A stretch of DNA of 64,000 nt from Azorinus chamasolen. Taxonomy: Eukaryota > Mollusca > Bivalvia > Cardiida > Solecurtidae. This document shows positions 52,671-63,329 of the stretch, piece after piece. The translations under genes were made by a program, and so were the position numbers. The notes under the pieces were generated by a model. It saw only the letters and a list, made by a program, of their open reading frames with translations, was not told the DNA's origin and did no database searches. Within the stretch, counting starts at the first letter, position 1; every line of letters begins with the position of its first letter. The stretch is from contig OY755236.1 in NCBI GenBank assembly GCA_963576725.1, forward strand, positions 63,276,636 through 63,340,635, read 5' to 3'.

Positions 52671-53143
52671 TTAAGGAATCGGAGGTAAGTGAAAAATACA
52701 GCATATCAGGGTTTGAGGAGACAATCATATGTTTAGGTGGAGGGAGGGGTATGGTAATGGTTAATATAATGATATTTTGGGTGTAAATGGTTAATAATAA
52801 AGCTATGATTCAAGGGTCGATGACAGCCGAGATCCGTTTCAAAATCCTTAATTTCGACAAGTCACTTAGACCATGAGGATTAATTAAACAGATTAAGTGT
52901 CACGTTTGTCTCAGCGGTATGCACAATATGTTCTTCACCTGCATTTTACCGTCCACCAAATCACTCAAATGATACACATTCTTTTTCAGTATTATGGAAA
53001 AAGTTCACAAATATCTCATGCGACATTCCATTCAGCGATCACTGGGAAAACCACGCCTGTGTGCTTTTTTGATTATATCGTACATTGTAGTTTGTGACCC
53101 TGTCGTTGTTATAAAAATGTGTCGACTGCTAAATATTTTCATA

Positions 53144-53354
53144 TACAGTAAATCCGCTCTATAACAGCCACTAAATTACATTAAGTATTTTGTGTTAAAT
53201 GCAGGTGGCTGCTTAAAGCAATGTTAAAGTAATTTAACATAACGCTCCTATAGGAACGTTCTGTTTTACTTTCACCTTGCTTTAAGCAGCCACCTGTCCT
53301 AAATTCCATCTAATTAACACAATTTAGTGTCCGTTATAGAGAGGTTTTACTGTA
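53144..53354. mobile_element. Family E MITE
   Basis: TACAGTAAATCCGCTCTATAA ... TAGAGAGGTTTTACTGTA. The start of a further copy (tacagtaaaaccgctctag) follows at once at 53356. Confidence 0.9.
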
Positions 53355-53497
53355 TACAGTAAAACCGCTCTAGTACTGTCACTTAAAAGAAATCTCTTTC
53401 TGGATTTTTACAACAGTATGCTCTTCTGTAAAGGAGGAAATAAAGGTATCTATCTATCTAGCTAGCTAATGCAGAAAGGGTTAATGCAAGGAAGGTA

Positions 53498-53748
53498 TTA
53501 ACCCTTCATTTGCTATTCACGTCAATACACCTACCTGTAAATAGTGAAGATCCAGATGAGACAGCTCCTGCAGGAGCTGTCTAATCAGGGTCTGCACTAT
53601 TTACAAGTTGATTGTGCAACTAGTGCACTCCACAGCAGTGATTGCACAGCGAAATACGTGTACACGGTGAAGATATGTGTAATTATACAACAGGGCATGG
53701 GTAAAGAAGGAGAAATGTATTTTAAAATTCAGCAAGAGAAGGGGTTAA
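53498..53748 (+). mobile_element. Family C MITE, 251 bp
   Basis: TTAACCCTTCATTTGCTATT ... AGCAAGAGAAGGGGTTAA. Tip gctcctgcaggagc. Confidence 0.92.
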
Positions 53749-53843
53749 TGCATTACTCCTAAAAGAGCTACTATGTTCGTCCTGCGGTAACAGCAATGGG
53801 TTAATAGTTTGAGTTAATTTAATTTTATGACAACGTCCAACGC

Positions 53844-53960
53844 TTAACTCTTTACCCAATACATATTCATGAAAGAAATAATGACATCGTGAATATTAAT
53901 TAGATAATGATAACACAGGGCCACGGGGATATATTTGACCATGGCAGTATCTGTATTATA
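53844..53960 (+). mobile_element. Family A' MITE, left part, leading into the 46-bp satellite
   Basis: TTAACTCTTTACCCAATACA, 'tattcatgaaagaaataatg' and 'ttgaccatggcagtatctg'. From there the satellite takes over. Confidence 0.75.
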
Positions 53961-54632
53961 CATGTAGCAGGTAGCAGGTGGTTGCTTAACCAGTATCTGT
54001 ATTATACATGTAGCAGGTAGCAACTGATTGCTTAACCAGTATCTGTATTATACATGTAGCAGGTAGCAGGTGGTTGCTTAACCAGTATCTGTATTATACA
54101 TGTAGCAGGTAGCAGGTGGTTGCTTAACCAGTATCTGTATTATACATGTAGCAGGTAGCTAGTGGTTGCTTAACCAGCATCTGTATTATACATGTAGCAG
54201 GTAGCAGGTGGTTGCTTAACCAGTATCTGTATTATACATGTAGCAGGTAGCTAGTGGTTGCTTAACCAGTATCTGTATTATACATGTAGCAGGTAGCTAG
54301 TGGTTGCTTAACCAGTATCTGTATTATACATGTAGCAGGTAGCTAGTGGTTGCTTAACCAGTATCTGTATTATACATGTAGCAGGTAGCTAGTGGTTGCT
54401 TAACCAGTATCTGTATTATACATGTAACAGGTAGCTAGTGGTTGCTTAACCAGTATCTGTATTATACATGTAGCAGGTAGCTAGTGGTTGCTTAACCAGT
54501 ATCTGTATTATACATGTATCAGGTAGCTAGTGGTTGCTTAACCAGTATCTGTATTATACATGTAGCAGGTAGCTAGTGGTTGCTTAACCAGTATCTGTAT
54601 TATACATGTAGCAGGTAGCAGGTGGTTGCTTA
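53944..54632 (+). repeat. 46-bp satellite array (15 copies)
   Basis: The unit reads 'aaccagtatctgtattatac', 'atgtagcaggtagctagtgg', 'ttgctt'; starts recur every 46 bp (53945, 53991, ...). Its first half continues the A' interior (catggcag-tatctgta). Its end, 'gcaggtggttgctta', is the arm of an F/G hairpin. The outer units differ from the inner ones (tagcaggtgg versus tagctagtgg). Confidence 0.92.
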
Positions 54633-54870
54633 GCCCTTTACATGTTCTATGTTTATTCCAATTTTTAATACCTACTGAATATTTTTCATGAACAAAACAG
54701 TTATAATGAAATATGTTGAAGTAATTTAAGAAACTAAAGAAACAGATTTATCCAATTCCATTAGCAAACAGAGTAGACCCTGATCAGACGGCTCCTATGG
54801 GAGCCGTCTGATCTGGGTCTATTCTGTTTACATATGCTTGTAAACACGTTTATATGAGGGAAAGGGTTAA
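54630..54870 (-). mobile_element. Family A MITE inserted at a TTAA of an F-like hairpin arm
   Basis: 'ttagccctttacatgttcta' ... 'atgaggg', 'aaagggttaa'. Tip gctcctatgggagc. The sequence left of it (gcaggtggttgc) and right of it (tacaggttgaaagtaagaca) join into an F/E-type arm at TTAA. Confidence 0.85.
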
Positions 54871-54983
54871 TACAGGTTGAAAGTAAGACAGAACATGCTT
54901 ATAGGAGCTTTCTACATAACTATTACCCTGCATTAAAATACCTGCCTTAGCTTTTGTTTGTTTGCATCGGGTTTTAGATCACT

Positions 54984-55206
54984 TTAACCCATTACCTCAT
55001 ATGCTATATTTAGACCCAACCTCTTTGAATAAATCTACTTAAAAGGAGCATTAACTACAAAAAAAGAAAAAAAGTTAGAATTATGTAAGTTTTTAAACCA
55101 TTGTGATAAATAGAGCATCTGCTCATATGAAACAAATGCTCTATTTATCACAATGTTGTCAAACGTGACTTTTACACAGACGCCAAAAAGTGTCAATATG
55201 AGGGAG
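54984..55206 (-). mobile_element. Family D MITE
   Basis: TTAACCCATTACCTCATATG ... 'gtcaatatgagggagt'. Hairpin 'gagcatctgctcatatgaaa' partly mismatched. Confidence 0.85.
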
Positions 55207-55312
55207 TCATATCGCGACATCTAGCTAATTACAGATGAAGGAAGACTCTGGAGGTTTTTCCATGCACGTATCAAATTGTTCCGTGTTCAGAAGACCACCA
55301 ACACTACCTGCT

Positions 55313-55562
55313 TTAACCCTTTGCTTGCTATTCGCGTCAATATACCTACCTGTAAATAGTGAAGACCCAGATGAGACAGCTCCTGCAGGAGTTGTCTCAT
55401 CAGAGTCTGCACTATTTACAAGTTGATTGTGCAACCAGTGCACTGCATAGCAGTGATTACACAGCGAAATACTTGTACACAGTGAAGATATATGTAATTA
55501 TACAACAGGACATGGGTAAAGAAGGAGAAATGTATTTTAGAATTCAGCAAGCGAAGGGTTAA
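55313..55562 (+). mobile_element. Family C MITE, 250 bp
   Basis: TTAACCCTTTGCTTGCTATT ... AGCAAGCGAAGGGTTAA, TTAA on both sides. Tip gctcctgcaggagt. Confidence 0.93.
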
Positions 55563-55938
55563 ACCCCCAGTATTATGTCACTGTTAGGTGGTAGCTTTAG
55601 ACGGGGTTTACTGTTTTTATCTCCCACATGAATATTTATGTAGCAATTTGTTAAAAAGTAAGTTCCTTGTTGAATATTCATATAAGAAATAAGGATATCA
55701 TGTATAATTATGTATTAGCAGATTTTTTATAAAGACATATGTACACAATATTATTTGGTGTAAGAAGAAACTGTAGAGTCAGGTCTGTTGGTATTTCATA
55801 AGCAAGCATAATTTATTTATTTATTATTTCTGAATGTAGAAAAATGGATCGGGCTACAAAAACACCATACTTAATTAAAGTCCTATGGCTAAAGTGAATC
55901 AGGTTCACATAAATAAGACTGCATTAATCCATTCTAAG

Positions 55939-56480
55939 AAATTTGCCCCCAGGACATCCCCCGGACCTTTGTCCTCTATTTGGGCTTGGGTCGACACTTG
56001 CCCCCTACTGTTTTGGCTTGGATGGACATTTTTGACGAGGCGGACGTTTGCCCCCTTCAATTTTTACCCCCTGACACATTAAAAAAAATGTAGACACCAT
56101 GACATTTTAGCTGTTTATGTGCTGTGGATCCAAAACTGGTTCACTCCCAACCTTTTCCATTTGTCAAAATGATGAATCATAGTTGTAGAAGCTTCAGAGT
56201 AATTTGGCTCTACAATACGTAAACAGTGAAATTATGTCACGGTGTTGACAACATTTGTAATGTTTAAGTGTGTGTGTGTGTGTGGGGGGGGGGGGGGGCA
56301 AACAAAACATGAAGGAGGCAAATGTCCGTCCCATCAAAAATACCGGGGGCAAATATCCGCCAAGTCAAAAACAGTTGTGAGGGGGCAAATGTCCACCCAA
56401 GGCAAAATAGGGGGGGGGGGGGGGGCAAAGGTCGGGGGCATAATTAATGTCCTGATGGGCAAATTTCCGTATACCATTTA
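55939..56480. mobile_element. Foldback element with GCAAAYGTCC repeats in inverted arms
   Basis: The left arm: 'gaaatttgcccccaggacat', 'acttgccccct', 'ggacgtttgcccccttc'. The right arm carries the complement: 'ggcaaatgtccgtcccatc', 'gggggcaaatatccgcc', 'ggcaaaggtcgggggc', ending 'tgatgggcaaatttcc'. G runs lie at about 56284-56298 and 56410-56425. A glycine-rich frame at 56242-56481 is an artefact. Confidence 0.75.
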
Positions 56481-56609
56481 AACCATATATTCATATAAAT
56501 CTTTACATTAATTAATGAGGTAAAGAGTTTAAGAATCTTTTATAGGGAGGTTCTACAATATCCAGAGGTCCCGATAAGATGCGTAAATTTCAATATTTTC
56601 AAGAATAAC

Positions 56610-56725
56610 TTCTTTATTTCTCCACCAAACCCTATACTGTGACCACACTATAGAATCGTCTCATCGAAGAGACAATTCTAATGAGTGGTCACAGTATTGG
56701 GTTTGGTGGAAAAATGACGATTTTA
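56610..56725. repeat. Family I palindrome
   Basis: 'tttctccaccaaaccctata' and 'tattgggtttggtggaaaaa' flank 'tagaatcgtctcatcgaag' / 'gagacaattctaatgagtgg'. Same family as 43403. Confidence 0.85.
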
Positions 56726-56819
56726 GCAGTTGGGTTCGCACCCTTATCAGCAGCTCTCACCATCTATCCTAGGGCTCTTGTCGAGATGACACGGGCTGAT
56801 CATGTCATAAATAAAATAC

Positions 56820-57025
56820 AACAGAACTAGACCTATGTGGTCATTCATTTATTGGACACTGGAGTCTTGAAAAGCAGTAGGTTGCTTAATGTATGGCAAA
56901 AGTAATGCGGAAAGCTCTTATAGTAGCTTACTGTATTACTTTTGATCTGCATTAAGCTACGTCCTGCCTTACAGACCAATATCTAGACCTCTTTTTGATG
57001 ACCGCCTAAGACAAGTTCTACTGTA
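56820..57025. mobile_element. Family F MITE
   Basis: 'caacagaactagacctatg' at the left; right end 'gcctaagacaagttctactg' with TA. Hairpin 'ggaaagctcttatagtagct'. Confidence 0.8.
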
Positions 57026-57415
57026 CTGTCCGAAATTCGAGGCGTGTGTTTTAACATCAGCGAAATTGCTTGCGGGCCATCACATTTGAATCTGGCTAAA
57101 GAAAAATTATTGGTGTAAACTTCAAGGTCCAGTTGTCAATGTAGAATATCAGCTCGGGAGAATCTTTGTACACAGGGACATTAGCGAGTCAGTGACGGGA
57201 GGGGAAAGGGTTTCGACACTGTGTGTGTGTTTTGTGTAGTTCTAAAATTATATAAATATATTAATATCAAATACCAAATGTGTAACTTGCTCAGCTTTTA
57301 AGAATGTCAGTGTGTTGTTTTTCTGGTGTGTGTTTTGCCAAACTTTCATATTCCACCTTTAATACATATTATCCCTATACCTCTTCTTTTATAAAATAAT
57401 CATACAATCTCCGTG

Positions 57416-57495
57416 TGCGACACCATTTAAGTGTCCGATTATCATCTAAGCTCGGTGTCTGATTATCATCTAAGCTCGGTGTCTGATTATCATTT
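57416..57495 (+). repeat. 24-bp minisatellite, three copies
   Basis: 'gtgtctgattatcatctaag' plus 'ctcg', three times, the last truncated at the next MITE. Confidence 0.85.
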
Positions 57496-57498
57496 CGT

Positions 57499-57777
57499 TT
57501 AACCCTTAACGCTTCCACTGCTTTGAAAAATCTGCTGCATCATTCCCCTGTTCTGTATTTATATTCTAAATTCCAATGGCGACTGAATATTCATGGACAT
57601 AATAGTTGTAATAAAATGTGGAAGGTGGAACACTGTAGCCATTTTAGAAACTAAAGAAACATGTCATTTATATTCCCCTAGCAAACAGAGCCGATCCTGA
57701 TCAGACGACTCCGTCTGTTCTGGGTCTACTCTGTTTGCAAACGCGTGAAAACACGTTTATATTAAGGAAAAGATTAA
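57499..57777 (-). mobile_element. Family A MITE with B-like left edge
   Basis: The left end 'ttaacccttaacgcttccac' with 'gctttgaaaaatctgctgc' looks like B, then A sequence starts (cattcccctgttctgt) and runs to 'aaggaaaagattaa'. Possibly an A element inserted in a B end. Confidence 0.7.
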
Positions 57778-57853
57778 TGTATTCCTTTTATAATAAAGTA
57801 TTTGGTAGAGAAATAAGCAGATGAGCGGTTGAGCAGGCGTTTTGAAGTTTTGG

Positions 57854-58300
57854 TTAACCATTTACACTATAAATACGCCTTTCTACAGTAAAACCTCTCT
57901 AAAACGACCACTAAATTACATCATGTAATTTATGTTAAAGACAGGTGGATGCTTAAAGCAATGTGAAAGTAAAACAGAACGCTCCTACAGGAGCGTTCTG
58001 TTTTACTTTCACCTTGCTTTAAGCAACCACCTGCCCAAAATACCAACTAATTAACACAATTTAGTGGTCGTTATAGAGAGGTTTTACTGTATACGTATTT
58101 GCGAACAAAGTAGACCCAGATCACACGGCCCCAGTAGGGGTCATCTGATCAGGCCCTGCTGTGTTTGCTTATAGAATAATATAGATTTGATTCTACAGTT
58201 TCTGCCGTAGCCAAACTATTTTGCTTTCATTATAAAAGGAATTCTAATTAATATTCGTGGTGTCATTTTTTATATGAATATTCATGGAGTAAAGGGTTAA
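57854..58300 (+). mobile_element. Family A' MITE hosting a family E MITE
   Basis: TTAACCATTTACACTATAAA at the left, 'tacgtatttgcgaacaaag' after the insert, hairpin 'ccccagtaggggtcatctga' and the end 'catggagtaaagggttaa'. Confidence 0.85.
57884..58091. mobile_element. Family E MITE inserted at a TA of an A' MITE
   Basis: TACAGTAAAACCTCTCTAAAA ... TAGAGAGGTTTTACTGTA. Tip gctcctacaggagc. Confidence 0.93.
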
Positions 58301-58514
58301 AATTCTGCTGACATAGGGACATTGTCGTTTCACTCACTTGGACAAGTCTGCTTCGATATACAAAATTCCAAATGTACAAGTTATGTTATATGGTATGAGT
58401 AATTCAAGACAAGAATTGTAGTCTTGAAGCCTAGTTCGTATTACACAGGTCATGTGTTCAGTAACGCCTCGCTAGTATATAGTACCACCACACAACAGTA
58501 CTATATTTCTGGAT

Positions 58515-58864
58515 TTGAAAAACTGGTGGTAGCTTAATGGATGAAAAAGGTTATGCAGAAAACTCCTATAGCAGCTTTCTGTATAACGTTTGCCCCGTAT
58601 TAAGCAACCACTTGCAAATACAGACTCACATGTTAATAACTTATGCGGTTGCATTACAGTAAAGCCCCTTTAAACAGGACGTTCAAATTAGTATTAATGC
58701 CAGTCTGTAGGACAGGTGACAATTTAATGCAGGGTGAAAGTCATATAGAACGCTCCTAGAGGAACTTCCTGTATGACATTTACCCTGCATTAAGCAGCCA
58801 CCTGCCTAAAGTATCTAAATCCTTCTCTACTATAATTCCGATGTAGAGGGTTTTTTTTACTGTA
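58515..58864. mobile_element. Two adjacent family G MITEs
   Basis: 58515-58655: 'ggtggtagcttaatggatg' / 'gtattaagcaaccacttgc'. 58655-58864: TACAGTAAAGCCCCTTTAAAC to 'tttttttactgta', with hairpin 'gctcctagaggaacttcctg'. Confidence 0.8.
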
Positions 58865-59092
58865 CGTCATGAAACATGCGTACTTCAAGGAAAAGGTTAT
58901 AGGGGTAGACAACTGGTATTTCCCTGGTGAACATTCATGTAATAAATAATTGACATCCTGAAAAATCATTAACTGAATCTGCATAATGGCATATGTGTAC
59001 ACACTGGTGGTCACTGTAGAGTCAGATTTTTATAACTCCATAAGCAAACACAGTAGCCCCTTATCAGACGCCTAACGGGGCCATCTAATCTG

Positions 59093-59568
59093 CAGGCGCG
59101 GATTTAGAGGGTGCGGAGCCGGCGTACGCCCCCTAAAATTGCCCAAACAAATGTTTTTAGTAATATTTTAGATATATACAGTTAACCTCTCTATAACGAC
59201 CACTAAATTATGTTAATTAGTTGGTATTTAGAGCATGTGGCTGCTTAAAGCAAGGTGAAAGTAAAACAGAACGCTCCCATAGGATGGGAACGGTTTTTTT
59301 TACTTTCACCTTGCTTTAAGCAGCCACCTGCATTTAACACAAACTAATTGATGTAATTTTAGTGGTCGTTGTATCTACTAAAAATCAATAAAACAGTGAT
59401 TCAGTAGGAGCGTTTTATTTCCCTCACCCAATTAAGCTCTTTTTCAACATGTATTACAAACACACTATTTATTTATGTCACCAAACATAAAAATCTACAC
59501 CCCCTCCCCCCACCTCCAAAAAATTTCTACGCCCCCCCCCCCCGTCTGAAATCCTGGATCCGCATCTG
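59093..59568. mobile_element. Transposon with CAGGCGCGGATTTAG / CTGGATCCGCATCTG ends
   Basis: The left end CAGGCGCGGATTTAG and the reverse complement of the right end (CAGATGCGGATCCAG) match with few changes. Directly inside are 'gtacgccccctaaaatt' and the mirrored C-rich 'tttctacgcccccc'. It contains a family E MITE. hAT-like ends are possible, but I find no clear 8-bp duplication. Confidence 0.65.
59177..59374. mobile_element. Family E MITE, third level of nesting
   Basis: TACAGTTAACCTCTCTATAAC ... 'ttagtggtcgttgta'; the right terminus is worn. Tip 'gctcccataggatgggaac'. Confidence 0.85.
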
Positions 59569-59729
59569 ATCTTGATCTACTTATGATGGCAAATGCGTGA
59601 GAAGAAAAGGCACAACAGTTGATCCCAATAGCCAGTTTCTTCGTGAATATTCACGAAAAGACTTCACTTCTTATGAATATTAACAAAGTTAATGCATATC
59701 TAGAAACACCTGTAAGACATTTTAGTATT

Positions 59730-59861
59730 ATTTAAGATCTGCATTAATCTGTGAATTTGAGAAATTGTTCAGATTGTAAATCGCATGACTCGAATCTCTG
59801 TTATCTCGAAGTAATTGGAATTGTCCCTTGAAGTTCGAGATGTCGACGTTCAACTGTATAT
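59730..59861. mobile_element. Family H (Tigger-like) MITE, right part
   Basis: 'tctgttatctcgaagtaatt', 'gaagttcgagatgtcgacg', 'ttcaactgta'. Matches the ends of 38044-38357. Confidence 0.7.
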
Positions 59862-59943
59862 CGAAATGCTGTAGAACACAACTAAGATCATTTAAAAGAT
59901 CGAACGTGACTTAAAATGATTTATTTCATAGAAAACCCTTTAT

Positions 59944-60132
59944 TTAACCCTTCTCGTGCTTTAAAAAAAATGTCGACTGAAAATTATCCAGTTTGCTTAA
60001 TTGTTTGAGAAACTATTGGTCGACTGTCAAACTAGTTGGATCCTTGTGAGATGCCGAGTTACTCGGTGTTTTATCTGGATCCAGGCTGCTTGCTAATGTG
60101 AGCCAAGACGCGCTTAACATGACAAGGGTTAC
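59944..60132. mobile_element. Family B MITE
   Basis: TTAACCCTTCTCGTGCTTTA ... 'aacatgacaagggtta'. Hairpin 'gatgccgagttactcggtgt'. Confidence 0.8.
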
Positions 60133-60224
60133 ATAAAAGTAATTGAACTATCGGCCAATCATAAACCGCATTGCGTGTTTTGATTATGTAAATAATTACC
60201 CGGAAGTAACAATCATTTTTCATA

Positions 60225-60378
60225 TACAGTAAAACCTCTCTATAACGGCCAATAAAGTACATAAAGTATTTTGTGTTAAATGCAGATGGTTACTTTCACC
60301 TTGCTTTAAGCAGTCACCTGCCCTAAATACCAACTAATTAGCACAATTTAGTGGCCGTTATAGAGAGGTTTTACTATA
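60225..60378. mobile_element. Family E MITE lacking its hairpin centre
   Basis: TACAGTAAAACCTCTCTATAA ... TAGAGAGGTTTTACTATA. The left arm jumps from 'aaatgcagatgg' directly to 'ttactttcaccttgcttta', so the tip and most of one arm are deleted. Confidence 0.85.
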
Positions 60379-60429
60379 TACTATAGTAGAATCTGTTTTA
60401 AGCGTTCACTACATGAATAGATATGTATG

Positions 60430-60632
60430 TACAGTAGAACCTGTCCTAAGCGGCCATTCATAAATTGAACATAGGAGTCTTGAAAAGCAGCTGGTTGCTT
60501 AATACAGGGAAACAGTAATGCAAAAGGCTCCTGTAGTAACTTTCTGTATTATGTTTGACCTGCATTAAGCTACCACCTGCCTTACAGACTAATGATTAGA
60601 CCTCTTTTTGGTCGCCGCTTAAGGGTCTACTG
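60430..60632. mobile_element. Family F MITE
   Basis: TACAGTAGAACCTGTCCTAAG at the left and 'ggtcgccgcttaagggtcta' at the right. Tip 'ggctcctgtagtaacttt'. Confidence 0.88.
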
Positions 60633-60639
60633 CACGTGA

Positions 60640-61389
60640 TTGCTTAAAAAAAAGAGGAGGTCCCTACAATGATCGCATATTTTCAATAATATCATAAAAC
60701 TTGGTATTTGGTATGCTTTATCATTATTATGAAGGTTCCCAATTCGAACTTATATCGAAAAATGCCCATGTGATACAAATAAACCGATTTCATCAATAAC
60801 TGATAATTTTTGTTCTACAACACAATAGTATCGACCTTTTCCGTAAATTATTCCGCGTTTTGCCGATGATCACCCGATCTCTCCATTGTTTACGTAATAG
60901 CTTTCTCGGAAGTGGTCGGAGAATTGCGAATAGGGCGAACAGTTACGAAACTAAAACTCAACCCGAATAAAACTGAAACATCGGGGAGTAAAACCGGGAT
61001 CAGCGATATCAAACACATGGATGTTTTGTCATTATGAACGGTAATTGGATGGGGCTTTTTGTGATATACTACTTTTCAGCATATAAACAAATGAGTTTTG
61101 TATATTTTAAGTGTTTATGAAACGCGTCAAATGTAGGGACATCCCCTTTAATATGATACGAAAATAAAGTCGAAAATTCGTGTAGGAGATTTCTTCATTA
61201 CTACCGTCCTGCGGACTGCTATCCTTCACTAGAACATGGGTGGGCCACACATTTCAATCTGGACTTTATATACATGTAATAGAGGATTCATTTCGCCAAC
61301 ACTTTGATGTTCAAAATATATTCTGAACTTTTTTTCCCCTGATAGAGTTGCATTTGCCGACTTTGCAAAAAACAATATACCCAAATCAG
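60640..61389. other. Intergenic, unassigned
   Basis: AT-rich with a few CpG-bearing bases near 60840-61000. No coding frame or known repeat is evident. Confidence 0.35.
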
Positions 61390-61510
61390 ACGACTCCTCT
61401 AGAATGCTCCTTTTGGAGCTTTCTGTGTGACTTTCACCCTGCATTAAGCAACCACCTTCCTAAAAGACCTTAAAACTGTTATATATTTGTTCTAATAAAA
61501 TTCTGGTATA
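61390..61510. mobile_element. Family G MITE, right half
   Basis: 'gaatgctccttttggagctt' tip, then 'ctgcattaagcaaccacc' and 'ttctggtatagaaggggct'. Confidence 0.65.
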
Positions 61511-61898
61511 GAAGGGGCTATTATTATATGAACTCATGTTGAAGTCGCCATGAAGAAATTTGGTGCACCATGTATCCCAAACATCCCATTGTATAGTGCT
61601 TGAATTTCCAATCACATATTGGTGTTGAGCTATTGTCAAACATAATGTCACGCAGTTCGATGCCGATTTCAAGATTTGGATACAAACTATTGTCATAACT
61701 TATCACTATATTGCAAAGAGTATAGATACATATGCCCAGATTCAGCATCTTGTTCATTGTGTATGCTCTTCCTTTTTTTGCCTGGTAATAAGCCTGCATG
61801 TTTATGCGCCATGATTATACATTCTCGGGTGCTTTTACATTTCTGTAAAGATTTATCGATTTTATAATTATGCAAGTGAAGTTTTTACTGGTACGCAC

Positions 61899-62130
61899 TT
61901 AACCCATTCATTGTTCAATATTCATGCAAGAAAATAATGGCAGCATGAATATTTACTAGCTCAATTTTTATAATGTAAACTTTTCAAGGGACTGTTTTAG
62001 CTTTGACAAAAAGTGTAGAATCACATCTATATCATGTCAAAAGCAAACAGAGCAGACCCTGATCAGACGACTCCTATAGGTCTACTCTGTTTGCAAATGC
62101 GTAAAAATGCGTTTATATGAGAGAAAGGGA
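61899..62130 (-). mobile_element. Family A' MITE
   Basis: TTAACCCATTCATTGTTCAA, 'tattcatgcaagaaaataat', hairpin 'agacgactcctataggtct' (one arm shortened), end 'tatatgagagaaaggg'. Confidence 0.8.
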
Positions 62131-62342
62131 GTAGGTAAAGATCAGATGGCGTCTGGCGTCTCACAAAATAAACAAATCACACACTTTCACGTACTTAAAG
62201 GTATTGACAAACCCTCAATAGTTGTTTCGGTGGTGTAAAATAAAAAAGACCATTATACATTGTTGAGTCCCGTACTGAAATCCACTGCACTCGTACACAA
62301 CTGTGAAAACTGAAAAGCTATATTGGACTGGGCTCCGCCTCG

Positions 62343-62636
62343 TCAAATAGAGCATTTCTTGGCTGTGTACTCGTCCAACAGAGCATCTCTTGGGGCTGTG
62401 TACTCGTCCAATAGAGCATCTCTTGGCTGTGTATTCGGCCAAAAGAGCATTTCACGGCTGGCTATCTACTCGTCCAATAGAGCATTTCATGGCTGTGTAC
62501 TCATTCAATAGAGCTTTTTACGACTGTTTATTCGTCCAATAGAGCTTTTCACGACTGTGTACTCTCCAGTAGAGCTTTTGACGGCTGTGTACTTGTCCAA
62601 TAGAGCTTTTCACAGCTGTGTACTCTCCAATAGATT
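62343..62636 (+). repeat. ~33-bp minisatellite (about nine copies)
   Basis: The unit reads 'gtccaatagagcatttc' plus 'ttggctgtgtactc'. Copies vary in length by a few bases. Both flanks contain 'gctatattggact' (62318 and 62650), so the array may have grown between two copies of a flank. Confidence 0.85.
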
Positions 62637-63329
62637 TCAGTATTTAGAGCTATATTGGACTCGGTACGGAACCTAGCACTATATAATAACCTCATAATAT
62701 ACCACATTATTGAAGTGAACACGGCAGACCCTGACCAGACAGCTCCTACAAGATAATGATGGGTCTGCTCTGTTTGCAAAGTCGTAAATATTCGTATATA
62801 TGAAGTGGTTAGAGACAGTCTATTTGTTTGTTTGTATCGGGCTTTGCGTCGTTTGATAGTATTTCAGTGATATCGCGATGCACATGTGGTGGAATATCCC
62901 AGATGTTTTAGTGTATGGAACAAATTGAAAGAACACACGGGTAGTACCAGCGATCTACCGCAATCCAACTGGAATGCTATCAAATTGCCCAAGCCGGGAT
63001 TCGAATCACAGTGCCGTTTTAACTCACTGATGTGTTTGTTCAGGATTTGGACTTGTATTACTTCTTGTCATGTTAATTTGCACTAACATATAGTTTGTGT
63101 ATTTAGGTAATGCATTAATGTATTTACATATGTGCTTAGGTATTGAACACGATGCTATAGTCAATAAGACTTTCAGGTAGCTTTGATTTTAAAAAGCAAC
63201 CTTTACTTGATCGTTGATGCTTGATAAGTCCACCTTCTTACGCCTTAGCAAACAGAGTAGACCCTGATCAAACAACTTCTGTGGGAACATTAAGTGGCCG
63301 TTATAGAGAGGTTACTGTACATGTAGAAG
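62637..63329. other. Intergenic with A' and E fragments
   Basis: A' hairpin remnants at 62720-62790 ('gaccagacagctcctac', 'gggtctgctctgtttgc') and at 63245-63290. A piece of family E (gtggccgttatagagaggtt) at 63293-63312. No gene. Confidence 0.5.

Larger units (their letters stand above)
58895..59620. mobile_element. Family A' MITE split by a CAGGCGCGGAT-ended element
   Basis: The left half has 'gaacattcatgtaataaata' and 'aagcaaacacagtagccc'. It breaks at 'gccatctaatctg' and resumes with 'atcttgatctact' at 59569. Confidence 0.65.

Noticed and set aside
53944..54632. Regular 46-bp array resembling a CRISPR
   Set aside because: Units are contiguous with no unique spacers, and the context is eukaryotic. 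It is a satellite.
62990..63015. 'gggattcgaatcac', resembling a tRNA B box
   Set aside because: No matching A box, acceptor stem or cloverleaf could be drawn on either strand.
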